NCBI GenBank assembly: GCA_030272155.1
Contig: CP126191.1
Location: 4,238,501-4,302,500 of the forward strand
Length of the DNA stretch: 64,000 nt
DNA from: Tetradesmus obliquus
Lineage: Eukaryota > Chlorophyta > Chlorophyceae > Sphaeropleales > Scenedesmaceae
Reading direction: 5' to 3'
Positions 1-12,410 of the stretch are shown here, one piece after another. The position numbers and the translations under genes are program-made. Each line of letters starts with the position of its first letter. Position 1 is the stretch's first letter. The notes under the pieces were generated by a model. It made no database searches and was not told the origin of the DNA. It saw only the letters and a list, made by a program, of their open reading frames with translations.

Positions 1-1104
1 TGCCAAGGAAGGCTCAGCAGATGCGCATGTGCGACATGTGGCTTGCCTGGCCTAACAGCACAACCACGGTAGGTGGCGCATGCTCAGGGGAGTGGTGTGC
101 AGGTATTGCCGGCACGCGCGTCACTGGTGTGTGTCAGCCCAAGGGCTGATCGAGGCGCATGCATCCGGCTTGGGCTTGGCTCGCAAGGCTTGTTGTGTGA
201 CAGCTTGTCAACGAGTGCTGCTTTGACGCGACCAACTGGTGTCATGCAGGGTAAGATCTGAGTTGCATGCTGAGCATTTGCACTGTGTCACTGAGGTCAA
301 TCACCCCTTGTGGCGGGTACTTGCAAAATGCATTTTGCATATGGGTTGGCATGTGCGGCCCATGTGGGTTGGCATGTGCGGCCTATGTAGCCTACAAAAC
401 GCGGTGTTTTACCACAGCACGGTGTGGGAATCATGCACCTTGGTGAAGTCAACTGGCTGAAGGCGTGTGTTTCGTCGATGCAGCATGAGGAGTCTCACAC
501 AACGCAACTACTAGTATCGGGAGGGACACAACAGCTGTCCAAGCGTCTCTGAGCATACTAGCGTCTGATGATTGCGCCTGGCGTGTCAGCTACACAGCTG
601 CGTAACTGCAGTGCATGCTTGAAGCACATCGCGGCAGTTGGAGGATGTGTTTGTAGTGAGACCTGCGCAGGGCATGCCAGGGTGGGGTGTTGGAATGTGG
701 CTTGCTGTGCAGCAGGTGACGTCGTTCTTGCAGGTGGTGGTTGGTGTCTGACATTGGCTTGCTTACTTCAGCCATTCTAGTTGGCCTGGTAGGCAAACAG
801 CACCTCAAGATGTCAAGATGGCGATAACCAAATACTGTACATGCATATACTCGATCGATTACCATGCATATGCATACACCTGATGTCACCTCACACTGCT
901 GCACATTGACCAAACCGCAGCCACACACTCTAGCCTGGCAAGTTACTGGCGTCTGCGCCCCTCAGCTGACATTCGATCTCCCATAACAATCACCATGTAC
1001 ATCAAGTCTTCGCAACCCACACCGCCGTATCATGTCGTCCTGTCACAACAGGGTTTCATCTGTTCATGAATTCATGTTATAAGCATGCACGGGTAATCCA
1101 GAGA
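1..1104. other. No gene recognised, left edge
   Basis: I see no coding exon supported by splice sites or a protein family here. The stretch holds a 19-bp direct repeat (342-360 and 365-383) and a perfect 18-bp palindrome at 322-339. It may be the 3' flank of the minus-strand gene ending at 1105. Confidence 0.4.
322..383. repeat. 18-bp palindrome followed by a 19-bp direct repeat
   Basis: A perfect palindrome TGCAAAATG/CATTTTGCA lies at 322-339. The 19-mer TGGGTTGGCATGTGCGGCC occurs at 342-360 and again at 365-383. No gene overlaps them and no function is assigned. Confidence 0.8.
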
Positions 1105-3762
1105 TCAGCGCTGCACTAGTAAACCGTTGACGCGCCGCTCAGGGTTGTACTGTTCCTCGACAGCCAGCAGCCGCGCAGCATTAGCACCAAAGTACGACTG
1201 CCAAGGCTGCTGCTCCTCTCCCACAACACTGACGGTGGTTATAGAACCTCTGTCCCTTGCTGGAGGGCATCCGTGCCACCAACACAGCATCCACCCACGC
1301 AGCATCTTTAGCGTCCCGTGCCTGCGTCCCCATTTCTAGCTGCTGCTGGACTTGCAGTATATGTGTGTTATATAACACAGTCCCTGCACACACTAGTAAC
1401 TCACGTACAGCCCATGCTGCTGCACGCTGCTGCTGCACCGCCCGACAGCCACCCCGCCAGCCTCTGCTGCCAGCACCCTGCTCCAGCGCTGCACCTCAGC
1501 CGCCATGCGCCGCCGCCTTCGATGGTGTGGCTGCCGCAGCAGCAGCAGCTCCGCCAGGGGCGTGCCAAAGTCCTCTTCGTACACAGTGCGCAGCGGCTGC
1601 GTGCCCTGGTGTAGCAGCGAGTCATGCAGCGGCGAAGCCTGCCAAGGTGCAGCAAAGAGAGGGTGCATGTAAGTTTGACTGTCGATTGGCGCCAATGGGC
1701 AGGTCCCGCGAAGCTGCCATGCGGACAAATGCTGGAATACTATATTGTTGCATGCACAAACTACTGTATGCTATACGTCCTCGCAGCCGCAACAGCATGG
1801 TAGCGCTGGCAGCACAACAATGTAACAATCAGCTGCCAGCCCAGCCGCCACGCACCTCTCCTACGTCCAGCACTGCCAGCTGGCCCTGCGAGGGGCAGGA
1901 CAGGGGCAGCACATGCGTCACCTCACGACTCGAGTAGAGAGTGAACTGAGCGCACACTGCGGCCACTTATGACCGCTGCTGTTTAACCTGGCTTTACAGG
2001 GTTGGGCGCAGCCGCAGCTGTCCAGCATGTAGGGGTGGAGCTGGATGCAGCACAAGGCCATATCCGGCACCTAACGTCACCAAGAACAAATAACACAGTT
2101 GCACACATCGATAACTGCGACCCCAATTACAGCGCAGCCGCCTTGAAAGAACCTCGCCTGCAATCGCCATAAGCAAGCATAGCCGCCGCCCCCACCTGCC
2201 ACCAGATGATGTTGCGCAGGTCCATGGCCCGTGCGCTGTAGCGGCAGCTGCTGCGGGCCTGGCAGTGGCCCAAGTTGATGGGGAAGGAGGAGGGCTGGTA
2301 GGCGGGGTACTCACTGGCATGGAACAGCACACCCACACGGCAGCTGCTGCTGTCGCTGATCTGCTGCAAATGCTGCTGCTGCAAGGGCTGTTGTGCTGTG
2401 TGTAATTTGTGGTGCTGGCTGCTGTTGAGGTTGCCGGCGGCGGCTGATTTACGGCTTGCGCTGTTTGCATGCTGTGCTACGGGTGTGTTTTGGAAGGTTT
2501 GCTTGTTTGGTGTGCTGCATTCATTCGCGATGAAGAGGTGGCCATGAAAGAGGTCAAACCTGCAGGCAGCGACAACGCATGACAGCATAGGCATCTGCAT
2601 AAGTAAGGGCAGATACACCGTCACTGTGCTTGCGCTGCTTCAACGATGCAGAAGCAGCCCCACAAGCAGTTTGAACCAGAGTCCCAATAGTTGCGCACCA
2701 CAATAGCAGCTGCTGTGTACCTGATCTAGAGTTCCAGATCAGTATGCAGAGGCGTTGATGCTTGCCGCACCTGTTGAGCTGAGGGGGTGGTGCTCCCAGT
2801 TGCTTGGCTGCACCCGCCCAGCCCTGCACAATGGCTACAAACAGTGCTGCAGCAAAGGCAGACAGCCTGGCATCTGCAAAGCTGTACGCCCACGGCTGAC
2901 GGCCCAGCTGGCAGCGTGCACCTGGACAGGACAATTAGTTGCATGATGTGATACACACACATACATGTCGGCTGACACACAGGTGACCACTGCTGCTGTG
3001 GATGCACGCTCTCTGCAGGTGCCTTGACTGTGCACATGCCAGACAATGCATTACTCTGCATCGCGTGGTTCTTTGCAAAGTGCAGCTGGTGTCATTGGCG
3101 GGGTACCTGTGGAGTTCTGTATGTCTGGCAGGCTGCACCTGGCTGGCTGCAGGTGCGCCTGCAGGCCTGGCAGCTGGGAGGCTGAGATGGCCTCACACAG
3201 CTGCCACCACGCTGCTGGCGCAGCAGGCGAGGGCAGGTGGTGTATGGAGCCGACGATGGGAAGGCATGTTGTGTTGCTGCTGCTGCTGCTGCTGGTAGGG
3301 TGTCTGCTGGGCTGGGCCAGTTGCCGGTCACGCGTAGTGCTGGGAGCATCGCTGCTGGGTGGACTTGCAAGCTGCAGCTGACGCAACCTGCCTTTGGAGG
3401 CTTTGTGTGATGCCTGCATAGAAATGGTAGTGCAACTTTGAGGCCTGCACAAATGTAGGCTGCAGTTGGAGTGCTGTTGGACAGCAACAGATGCTGGTTG
3501 GTTGGCACACCGCACTCACTGGTGGCCGTGCTACAGCATCCAGTACCGCTTGAGCAACTTCTTGCCTGGAACTGCAGGCAATTCCAGCCTTCGATGTTCG
3601 TACTCTACGTGCATGCGCTGGAGGTGTAGTTGCTGCTGCTCCTGCTGCTGCTCCCCAGGCTCTCCGCGGCGATGTTGCTGCATGAACGCCTTTCGATCTT
3701 TGCCATACTAACATCGGTTTTTCAGCAAGGCCAAGCAGCAGCAGGAGCAGCCACCAGCTCAT
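1105..3762 (-). CDS. Unrecognised secreted-type protein, 7 predicted exons
   Basis: Exons joined by phase: 3762-3520, 3371-3107, 2921-2771, 2355-2196, 1885-1856, 1638-1405, 1335-1105, giving 437 residues. All joins have GT/AG ends and keep one frame. The start is a Trp/Leu-rich signal-like peptide (MSWWLLLLLLGLA). The middle is Ser/Thr/Pro-rich, with scattered cysteines and a hydrophobic stretch in exon 3, so an extracellular or membrane protein is likely. The last exon (PWQSYFGANAARLLAVEEQY near its end) faintly resembles the C-terminus of berberine-bridge-type FAD oxidases. I found no FAD-binding GGHS motif, so I do not assign that function. The short 30-bp exon 5 and the last acceptor are the weakest joins. 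A non-functional gene cannot be ruled out. Confidence 0.4.
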
Positions 3763-4455
3763 GAAGAGTCGCCAATCACCGAGATGTGTTCGTCTGCATC
3801 AGCAGCTGCTCAACACGCCCAGCTCAGACATAGAGTCGTAAATCTTCTTCACAAGTAACACATATCATTGCGCTCCCCCTTATTGGCTCTCAAACCCCTC
3901 AGCCAAGAACCGAAGAACCCTAATCACAATGCAGCTATTGTAGCTCCCCTGCGCCCTGATCAGGTCAAGAAGCGCATGAAAAAGCATCTGATGTTGCACC
4001 AACAATGCTCACCGCAATATGCACGAATACGCTGCTGCGGTGGACAGAGGCACACTCAACTGTACTGCTAAGTGTACTGCCAACAGCATGTCTTGTTGTG
4101 GCTCAATGAAGAAACAGATGCATGCGGCATGCAGCATGCCCCGCTATGGCATGCAATGCAGCATGGCTGCCTTGTTGTGGGCATACAGCAGAAGAGAACA
4201 GCCTGATGACAAACAACATGTGCCTCGAACCCGATAACACTGAGAAGGCGAATCTCAACTGACCAGTTGCTGCAGAAGCCACGACATTGACTGCAGAAAA
4301 CCACGGATTTCAACACCGGATTGATTTGTTGGCACCGCTTCTTTCAGCGGTTAACAGCAGGCTCAGATTATACACATGGACAGCAGAGACAGCACATGCA
4401 CGCAGGCATGTTCGCTCCACACGCTGACATGTACATTGCTGCTGCATGACTCTAG
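3763..4455. other. Intergenic gap
   Basis: This lies between the start of the unknown secreted-type gene and the 3' end of the mTERF gene, both on the minus strand. It should hold the promoter of the former and the 3' UTR of the latter. No coding exon is supported. Confidence 0.5.
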
Positions 4456-6286
4456 TCAACCAAGATCCTGGTCCGGACCCTGCTCCTCTTCCTCCTGCTC
4501 CTCCTCCTGCCACCTCGGTTGCCGCTTCTTCCGCCCCTCCTCCTTGCGCTGCTGGTACCACTGTGCAAACCCCGGATACTGCTGCTGCACCTGCTGCCAT
4601 TTTGCCTTGCTAGGGCTCAGCACACACATGAGCCGTGGCATAAACCCAGACTGCCCCTCTACCAGCAAGCTGAGAGTCCTGCCCTTGCTCTTACCCTTGC
4701 CGCTTGGTACTGTCTGCGTGGTACCGCCTGCTTCACTACTGCTGCTGCTGCTGCTGCTGCTGCCGTCGGCCACTGCAGGCCCATCTGCGGCTTGCTGCAG
4801 CTGCGGCAGCGCCCGCAGCGGCTGCTGCAGCATGATATACTCCAGCATCGCGATCTGCGCATCAGACCGGCTGAACACATTCAGCACTGCCGGGCCCTGC
4901 TGCCGCAGATGCAGCTGCTCCGCACTGGGCTCGTGCAGCACTGCATAGCGGCTCACCACCTGCCACTTGTGCCGTACCGTGTCAGCGCGGTACGTCAGCG
5001 CAGCAGGAGTCCTCAGCAGCGCATAACCCAGCATCTCCGCTGTCCAGATATCATTCGGCAGCGTCGCCAGCAGGCTCTCAAACCGCGATTTTACCACATC
5101 AAGGGATGACGCCAGCAGTGTGGGTGCTGACACAACCAGCTTGCACAGGTCCTCGTCCTGCAAGTGCAGCGTTCCTGCAAGTGCCAGCATCTTGGCTTCA
5201 ATCGTGTCCAGCGGGAGATGCGCCATGGTGCGCTGCCGCAGCCACATACTCAGCACCACAGCCGGCTGCACGCTCAGGCGCTGCGCTGTGCCTGCCAGCT
5301 TTTGAACCAACCCCTCCGGCCTAAACATCAGCACGCTGGGCTGTGTGGCAATCAGGCTCTGCACAAGGTCTGCTGTCACGCCCTGCTGCTGCTGCAGCTG
5401 CTGCGACAGTGCTGCGGCCTTGTCCCGCAGCGTGTCAGGCTTCTGGTTGAGTACTTCTGTGGAGTGCCAGAGCTTGCGAGCTAGCGCTGCGCGCTGCTGC
5501 TGCGTGTGTGCTGCAGCGATGTCCTGCAGGGCGGCGGCACGCTCGGCTAGATCCTGAGGAAAGTTGTGATGCGCTGCTGGCGGGGACAGATGGTAGCGCT
5601 TGCTGAACACCTGCAGGAAGAGAAGGAGGTTGCAGGAGTGGTTAGGGAGAGGTTGGAGGTAGCAGCAGCTTTTTATCTGACTGCCAGCACAGCCAGTAGG
5701 GCTGAAGAAAGAATGATTGTAGGCGCTGGCATGTGCTGCTGCGTTCGATGCTGCGAGTCATTCCACGCTTGCAGGGTAGCTGCAGATGCTGTTGCGATTG
5801 CTGCTGGTGTGCTTGCAGGAAGCAGCTGTTACATTGCACCTCCTGGCCGTCAGTGCAGATGCTGTTGCTATGTGTGGCACTCCTGTAGCCACAAGCTTGT
5901 GCTAAAGCAGTGCCCACCCGCTCTACGAAGCGTCTTGAGAAAGCCAGCGGCTTCAAAAGCTCATACGCCTCATCTATCTGGCGCTCCAATTCATCCTGCA
6001 AGCACAGGAATCCACATGTAAAGCAGCGCTGCAAAAGACGCACACATGTGTAGGGCTGCTGTGCAGCACGAGATCTGCTGCAACACTGTTGCACTTGTTG
6101 TGCAGACACAGCAGTCGAGTTGACTTGCGCGAGCAGAGCATGTGGAGAGCACTGTGCGGGCAGCACTTGCACATGAGCGAGTGCTGCTACAGCCAAGCAT
6201 ACCTGTGCCTGCGGTTCCTGCCGCCCTGTGGCTTTGCTGTAGCTCCTGACCTGGCCCCAAACACTTGACAGGCTCCATGCTGCTGG

Positions 6287-6335
<49 letters not shown>

Positions 6336-6382
6336 TTGCTGCTACCTCCTAGCGCAACTCCCAAGTGCTGCAAGCCTGACAC
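4456..6382 (-). CDS. mTERF-family protein, probably mitochondrial
   Basis: Exons 6382-6203, 5995-5918 and 5610-4456 join in frame to about 470 residues. Exon 1 encodes a transit-type N-terminus: a poly-Ala run from a CTG tract, then VRSYSK, typical of mitochondrial presequence cleavage regions. Exon 3 carries several mTERF-like helical repeats, recognised by leucine-rich stretches around Pro-Leu pairs (QPSVLMFRPEGL, APTLLASSLDVVKSRFESLL, RTPAALTYRADTV). Proteins of this family bind organellar nucleic acid and affect transcription or RNA processing. The tail is low complexity: poly-Ser, basic, then a Glu/Gln-rich end. Which organelle and which target site cannot be read from sequence. Confidence 0.8.
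6292..6333. repeat. (CTG)14 tract, coding as poly-Ala
   Basis: A pure CTG run on the plus strand lies in exon 1 of the mTERF gene, where the minus strand reads it as alanine in the presumed presequence. Confidence 0.9.
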
Positions 6383-6862
6383 CCAGTAAAATGTAGTCAG
6401 ACGGTTTCCAGCGCCACGTATGCCACTGCCACGTCGTCCACCTGCTCACCGAGGCTTCCACACTCAAGCAGCAGGGCGCGCATTCTCCGTCTACCGCATT
6501 AGCCACCAGTTGCCAGGCATTGCCGGGCAAATTATGCTGGACTTTGTCTTACTTTTAACGCCTGGCTGTCGCAATGAGCAAGAGACCAACGATACCACCA
6601 GCAGTTCTACTCAGTGTTGTTTGTGTCGAAGTATTGGAGTAGCTGAGTGCCTGGCACGCAACGCCTGAAGTATGCTGGCTGTTATCAAAATCTACTCAAC
6701 ATACGGCAGTAGCTAATCAGGTCTTGTGCTGCAGACATTCAAATATCACAAAAACCCTAGATGACTGTTACAGATGGTAGATACACAGCCAGTACTTCTG
6801 CGACAGCTGAGCTTCAGCTACAAGTTTGCTGCAACGTACGGCAGCACAGCTGTCACAGCCGA
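6383..6862. other. Intergenic gap
   Basis: This holds the upstream region of the mTERF gene and the 3' flank of the Sen1-like gene, including a TGTAA signal. No coding exon is supported. Confidence 0.5.
6768..6772 (-). terminator. TGTAA poly(A) signal for the Sen1-like gene
   Basis: The minus strand reads TGTAA about 90 bases after the Sen1-like stop codon. TGTAA is the usual polyadenylation signal of chlorophycean green algae. Confidence 0.5.
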
Positions 6863-8373
6863 TCACCGGCCCTTCTTGGCTGCTTGTTGCTGTGCAATCC
6901 TCTTCTGCAGTGCCGCACGCAGCGCTGCCTCCTTGTCACCCTTTGGAGCTCCAGCTGCAGAGCCAGCAGCCACACCTCGCTGCTGCACCAAGCCACCACC
7001 TTGACCAGCTGCTGCACTGCCCACACGTCCACTGCCAGCAGCTGCAGCAGTTGGGCGCCTGCCAGCAGCAGGAGCTCCCTGTCCAACCCCTGGTGTGTTG
7101 GATGCAGCTGCTGCAGAGCCACTGCTGAGTGGCTGCCGCCTGGCACCAGCAGCAGCTGCGCCTGTCCTTCCTGCAGCTGCAACAGCATTGCTGGTGCTGA
7201 TGGGCTGCCGCTGCCTGGCCTGCTGCTGCTGGTGTGGCTGCTGCTGCTGCCGCTGCTGCTGCTCCGGCGGGCTGACAGGGCGCTGCTGCAGCTGCTGCAT
7301 GTCCCGCTCTATTCTTGCTCTGCGCTCAGCAGCTCTGGCGGCCGCTGCATCTGCTGCTGTTGTTGTGCTTGCAGCTGCAGCTGGATGGCCAGCATTGCTG
7401 CTCCCTCCACCACCTCGCTGCTTTGATATCTGCTGCTGCTGCCTGCCAGCTGCAGGGCCAGCTGCTGACCTGCCAGCAGCATTGGCAGCTGGCAAGCTGG
7501 GTGCCGGGAGGTGGGCAGCAGCACGTGCTGCTGCTGCCTGCGCTTGTGCATCCCCCGGTCTTGCACTGCCTGCTGCTTTGCTGCTCGGCTTGTGTTGCTG
7601 CTGCCGCTGCTGCTGCTGCTGGTTGCTGTGGGCAGCGATCTGCTTGGTTGCTGCGCTGCCCGGTTCCCTACCAGCAGCAGCTGCAGCAGCAGGATCACCC
7701 TGCCTGGCCTCACTTGGGCCGCGCACATTAGCTTGCACTGCCACCCCATCCCCACGAGCAGCAGCAGTGCACTGCTGCTGCTGCTGCTGACCAGCAGCTG
7801 GTGGCGGCCTGGGCCTGCCAGCCTCCTGTGCCTGTGCTGCTGCTGCCCTGCCAGCTGGCGCAGCAAGCCTTGCAGCCGGCTCCTGACCCACCTTCCTTGC
7901 TGCTGCTGCTGCTGCTGCAGGTACTGCTGGCGGTGCAGGCAGTGCCTCAGGAGCAGCAGCAGCATCTGCAGCAGGTGGCATCCAGTACCTCCCCCTCAGC
8001 AGCCGCTCACTCACACCAGCCCCACACAGCTTCGAAAAAGGCTCGCGAGCTTCCAGCAGCACGCCCCTAGCTCTTGCGTCCTGCAGCAGCGGCAGCCACG
8101 CTGGGGACGCTGCTAATGTATCAGCATGACACACCACCCACACGCCCCGCCTGCCGCGTGTGAGGCCCACATTCATGCGCCGCACATCAGCCACAAAGCC
8201 GACCCTAGGGCCGCGGGGTGGGCCGGCTGCCGCTGCTGCTGCTGCAGCTGTCGCGCTGGGCGCGCTGCTGCTGCTGGCCCAGCCTGCGGCAGCGGCGGAG
8301 CCTGCGGCAGCTGCTGCTGCCTCTGGCTGTGCACGCACACAGCTGAAGACCACTAGGTCTGCCTCACGGCCCT

Positions 8374-8411
<38 letters not shown>

Positions 8412-11400
8412 TAATATGAGCATTGTACATCCGTATACCTGTGACTCTAAGCAGCCTCAGTGTGTCGACGTCTGCTGATTGTGTGACTTGACCATCAGCA
8501 GCAACAGTGCACACAACACGAGTATGCCATGTCTCTCCTCCAGCGCACTGCACACATTTGAAGTCAGCCTAGGCCTGGCATGCCTGCATGCCTGGCACAC
8601 ACCAGCCAGCCAGGGGGCTTGCCCACACAGAGACCCACACAGAGACCCAGCACAACACACGATCACAGCCATATGCACACACAATACAACAGCATAAACC
8701 ACACACAACTACACACACTGCCACAATCAGCCAGCCCTACAGTGACCACAGGCAGCCAAAGCCTCAGCCCCCACCCAATCACAAGCCACCCAATATGCCA
8801 CACACAGCCACACATCACCTCTACACAGCAACTCAGCGCCAGCCACATAGCCCCCACCACCCACCACCCACCACCCGGCCCCTCCCCACCCACCTGGAAG
8901 CCATCCACCGTGCCAAACTCAATGCCTGCTTCCGCCAGCGCCCTCTCGCCGCCGAAGGCCGCGCTGAAGGCCTCCCGCAGCGCCGCCACCTGCGCCTTGT
9001 AGGGGGAGATGACAGCCACACTGCCCACCTCATTGGGGTAGGCGCGCCGCACGCCTGCAGGGGCGAAGGCAGGGACGGCAGGCAGGCAGGCAGGCAGACA
9101 GGCAGACAGGTGGGTGGGAGGCACACTGCGATCAGCAATCAAGCAGCAGCCCTGGGATGGGAGCGCATGTCCTGTCGGGTATCGCAGCGCTCCACAGCAG
9201 CAATGGTTGCGCTTCATGTGATGATCGACTATTAGCTACCTGCCAGAGTATGCGGTCGGGCTGTTCCTGCTGTGCTAGGAACAGCACAGCACAGCACAGG
9301 TCCTGCGCACACAATGCAGCAAGCAGCCCTGGCACTGCACATGTATACATTCACGCGCACCGTGCACCAGAGTTGCAGCCAGGTGCGCCTCAGTACTGTT
9401 GCGCAGAGAGCCGCCGGCGTGGCTGCCGCTGCGCTCCCGGCCCTCCCTGCAGTCCCATACCACCTGGGGCAGCAGCACGCCACCCGGCAATACACAACAC
9501 AGCAGTGTGTCAACGCATGCTGTGGCATATCAAATGACACATGTACACATCAGAGAGACTTCTGCTGTGCCGAGGCTATTTTGGAGCATGGCGCGTTGTC
9601 TTGATCAGCAGCCCAGGAGCATGTACATCACTTGGCGCTGACTGCAGTGCCGGCCAGGCACACACATAATCACAGACACGCACAACCACCAACAGCCCCT
9701 GAGCACACGTAGCAGCCGTCGCATGTTCTGCACCCCATCCATCACCATCGCCGCGCGGCCCCCAATCCACTCACGAAGGGCGCGTAGGCCAAGCGGGTGT
9801 GGAAGGGCGCCGCCTTGGAGGTGGCATCAATGCCTGCCCCGTTGAGCAGCGCACCCTCGTAGAAGAGCCTGTGAGGGTGGGCGGGGAGAACATATGAGCA
9901 CATATGAGCGGTAGCCGGCCTTCCCTGCAGAGCTGTCTTGCATGGTCGCAATTGCAGCCAGCTGTGAAGCTTGTGCAAACTTGGCTGTGCAACGACAACA
10001 GGATGCGTGCAGCACAGCGGTGCAGCACAGCACAGCACCGCACAGCACACACATAATGCAAGCGCAACGCAGCGCAGCATAGCACAGCATGTCATAACAC
10101 AGCGCAGCGCAGCTCAGCTGCTGCATCTCACCGCGAGGGGAAGGCGCTGATGGCTGGGTGCATGCGGTACTGCTCCCGCAGCATGGTCACCGGCCAGCCC
10201 GCACGCGCCAGCCGCTCAAACAGGCTCTGCGCCAGCAGCGCCGCCTCCGCAGCGCGCGACAGCACGGTTGGGGGGAGCTGGCAGGGGTCACCCACCAGCA
10301 CGATGCGCCCCGCTGCAGCAGCAGCAGTAGCAGCAGCAGCAGCAAGTTAGCAGGGAGCCAGGCAGTAGGGAGGAGACAAGGGCAGTTGAATCCGTTCAGT
10401 GCACTGGCCCACACTCAGGTGATGTGTTGTTGCTGGTGACAGCACGGACGGGCGCCGTGGGCAGGAGCGGTTGCCACCAGGGTGCAGCCAGGGTGTACCG
10501 CTCATGCACGGCTTGAACCCGCTGTGAGTGCACACCATTGCAGGTGCAGCACAACGGAAGACACATGCCTGAGCAGAAAAGCTGGTAAGGGCTAGAAACA
10601 TCACATGGTAGGCTGTTCATGCAGTAGTGGCATGCAATTGTGCGCAAAGCGTCAGCTATCTCAGCAGCCGCAGCCTCACCTGGCTTCATGATTTCCAGCG
10701 GGATGAGTGTTGCAGGCTCCAGCGCCTGCGGCTGCCTGGACAAGCTGATTCCACTTTTTGTACATGAGTTCAGCACTACTCACTTGGCTTGATGAGCCCC
10801 AGCGGGATGAGTGTGGCGGGCTCCAGCGCCTGCGCCGCCTCATCCACCACCAGCACGTCAAACAGCGGACACGCCTTGAGCAGCTCGCCCCCAGCAGCGC
10901 TCAGCGTGCACAGCTGGCGCAGCAGCACGGCAGCAGCAGCAGCAGCACCAAAAGGAGGCACGCGGCGTCATCAGCACACACTCAGCCTTCACAACGCATG
11001 GCGGCTAGCAGTCCAGCTAAAGCATCAGCCACAGGGCAACATGTTCTCCTGCAGGCCATGCGCAGCCTGTCGCATGTCTGCCACACGGTGGGTTTATGGC
11101 ATAAACCGCCCGGCCGGCAATCCCCCCAGCGCACCACCAGCTCAGCCGCCTGCACCACCGCCACACACAAGCACAACAAGCCACAAAATAATCCTGCAGG
11201 ACAAGCGCAGCTCTGGCTCAGCTCTGCGCCACACATCATCAACCAGCCGGCAGCCCCCATAGGCCACATCACAGCACAGCTCACCACAAGCTCAGCCGCC
11301 CGCACCACCGCCTGTCGCATCTTCGGCCGCGCCCGCTGCTGCTCACGCTTCGCTGCGCCGTCTGTTGGCCCTGCTGCTGCCTGCGCCTGCTGCAGTGTCA

Positions 11401-11472
11401 GCTTAGCGGTGCGAAGGCTGGCCTGCAGCGCACGCTTCCGGTCATGCAGCAGCGACTCATTTGCAACGACGC

Positions 11473-11509
<37 letters not shown>

Positions 11510-12360
11510 AGCTTCTTCAGGCTGCTGTTCAGCCTGCTGCTGAGCTGGCCTAACTTGCTGCTGCTGCTCCTGCTGCAGGTCCGAGCGAGGGTCTGCCTCA
11601 CTTTCCCTTGCTGGTCTGTCGTTGCTGGCACGCCTGCGTCCCTCTCTACTGCTGCCTCGCGTGTCTTGCTTGCCTGTGCCTCTGACCTCACCGCCTCGTC
11701 CCCTGCTCCTGCTCCTGTTCCTGCGCCTGTCTGTGCTGCTGCTGCGTCTACGCCTGTCTCTGCTGCTGCTATATCTACGCCTGTCTCTGCTGCTGCTGCG
11801 CCTACGCCTGTCTCTGCTACTGCTGCGCCTTCGCCTGTCTCTGCTGCTGCTTCTGCTGCGCCTACGCCTGTCTCTGCTGTTGCTTCTGCTGCACCTGTGC
11901 CTGTCAGTGCCGTTGTCTCGCCTGTGGTCATTGTCATCTCTGCCTGTCTTGTCATCCCTGCTTGCGCCTGCGTGCCTACCTCTGTCCCTACTCTGACTCC
12001 TACTGCTGCGTCTGCTTCTATCAAGTTCGCTACCCCTGCCCCTACTGCTGTACTGCACATCCTGCCGCCCACTGCTGTCTTGCTTGTGCTGTTGCTGCTG
12101 CCGTTGGCCAGTATTCGCAGCCGCAGCAGCAGCCCCCTCACCATCGCTCACATCCATGTCACTACCACTGCTGCTGCCGGCTGCTCGTGCCGCACCAGCA
12201 GCAGCTGCGCTACCATCCAGCATGCGCTGCCGCTTGGCAGCAACACCCTCGTCATACGCTGCTACTGCTGCTCTACCAGCATAATCCCTCCATCGCTTGG
12301 GGCTGCGAGGCTCCCCCTGATACTCAGCAGCCCAATCCTCCACGTGCTTGGGGCTACTGC

Positions 12361-12410
<50 letters not shown>

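Noticed and set aside
4215..4245. TCGAACCC-like B-box of a tRNA gene on the minus strand
   Set aside because: The flanking bases do not pair as a T-stem, and no A-box lies at the right distance.
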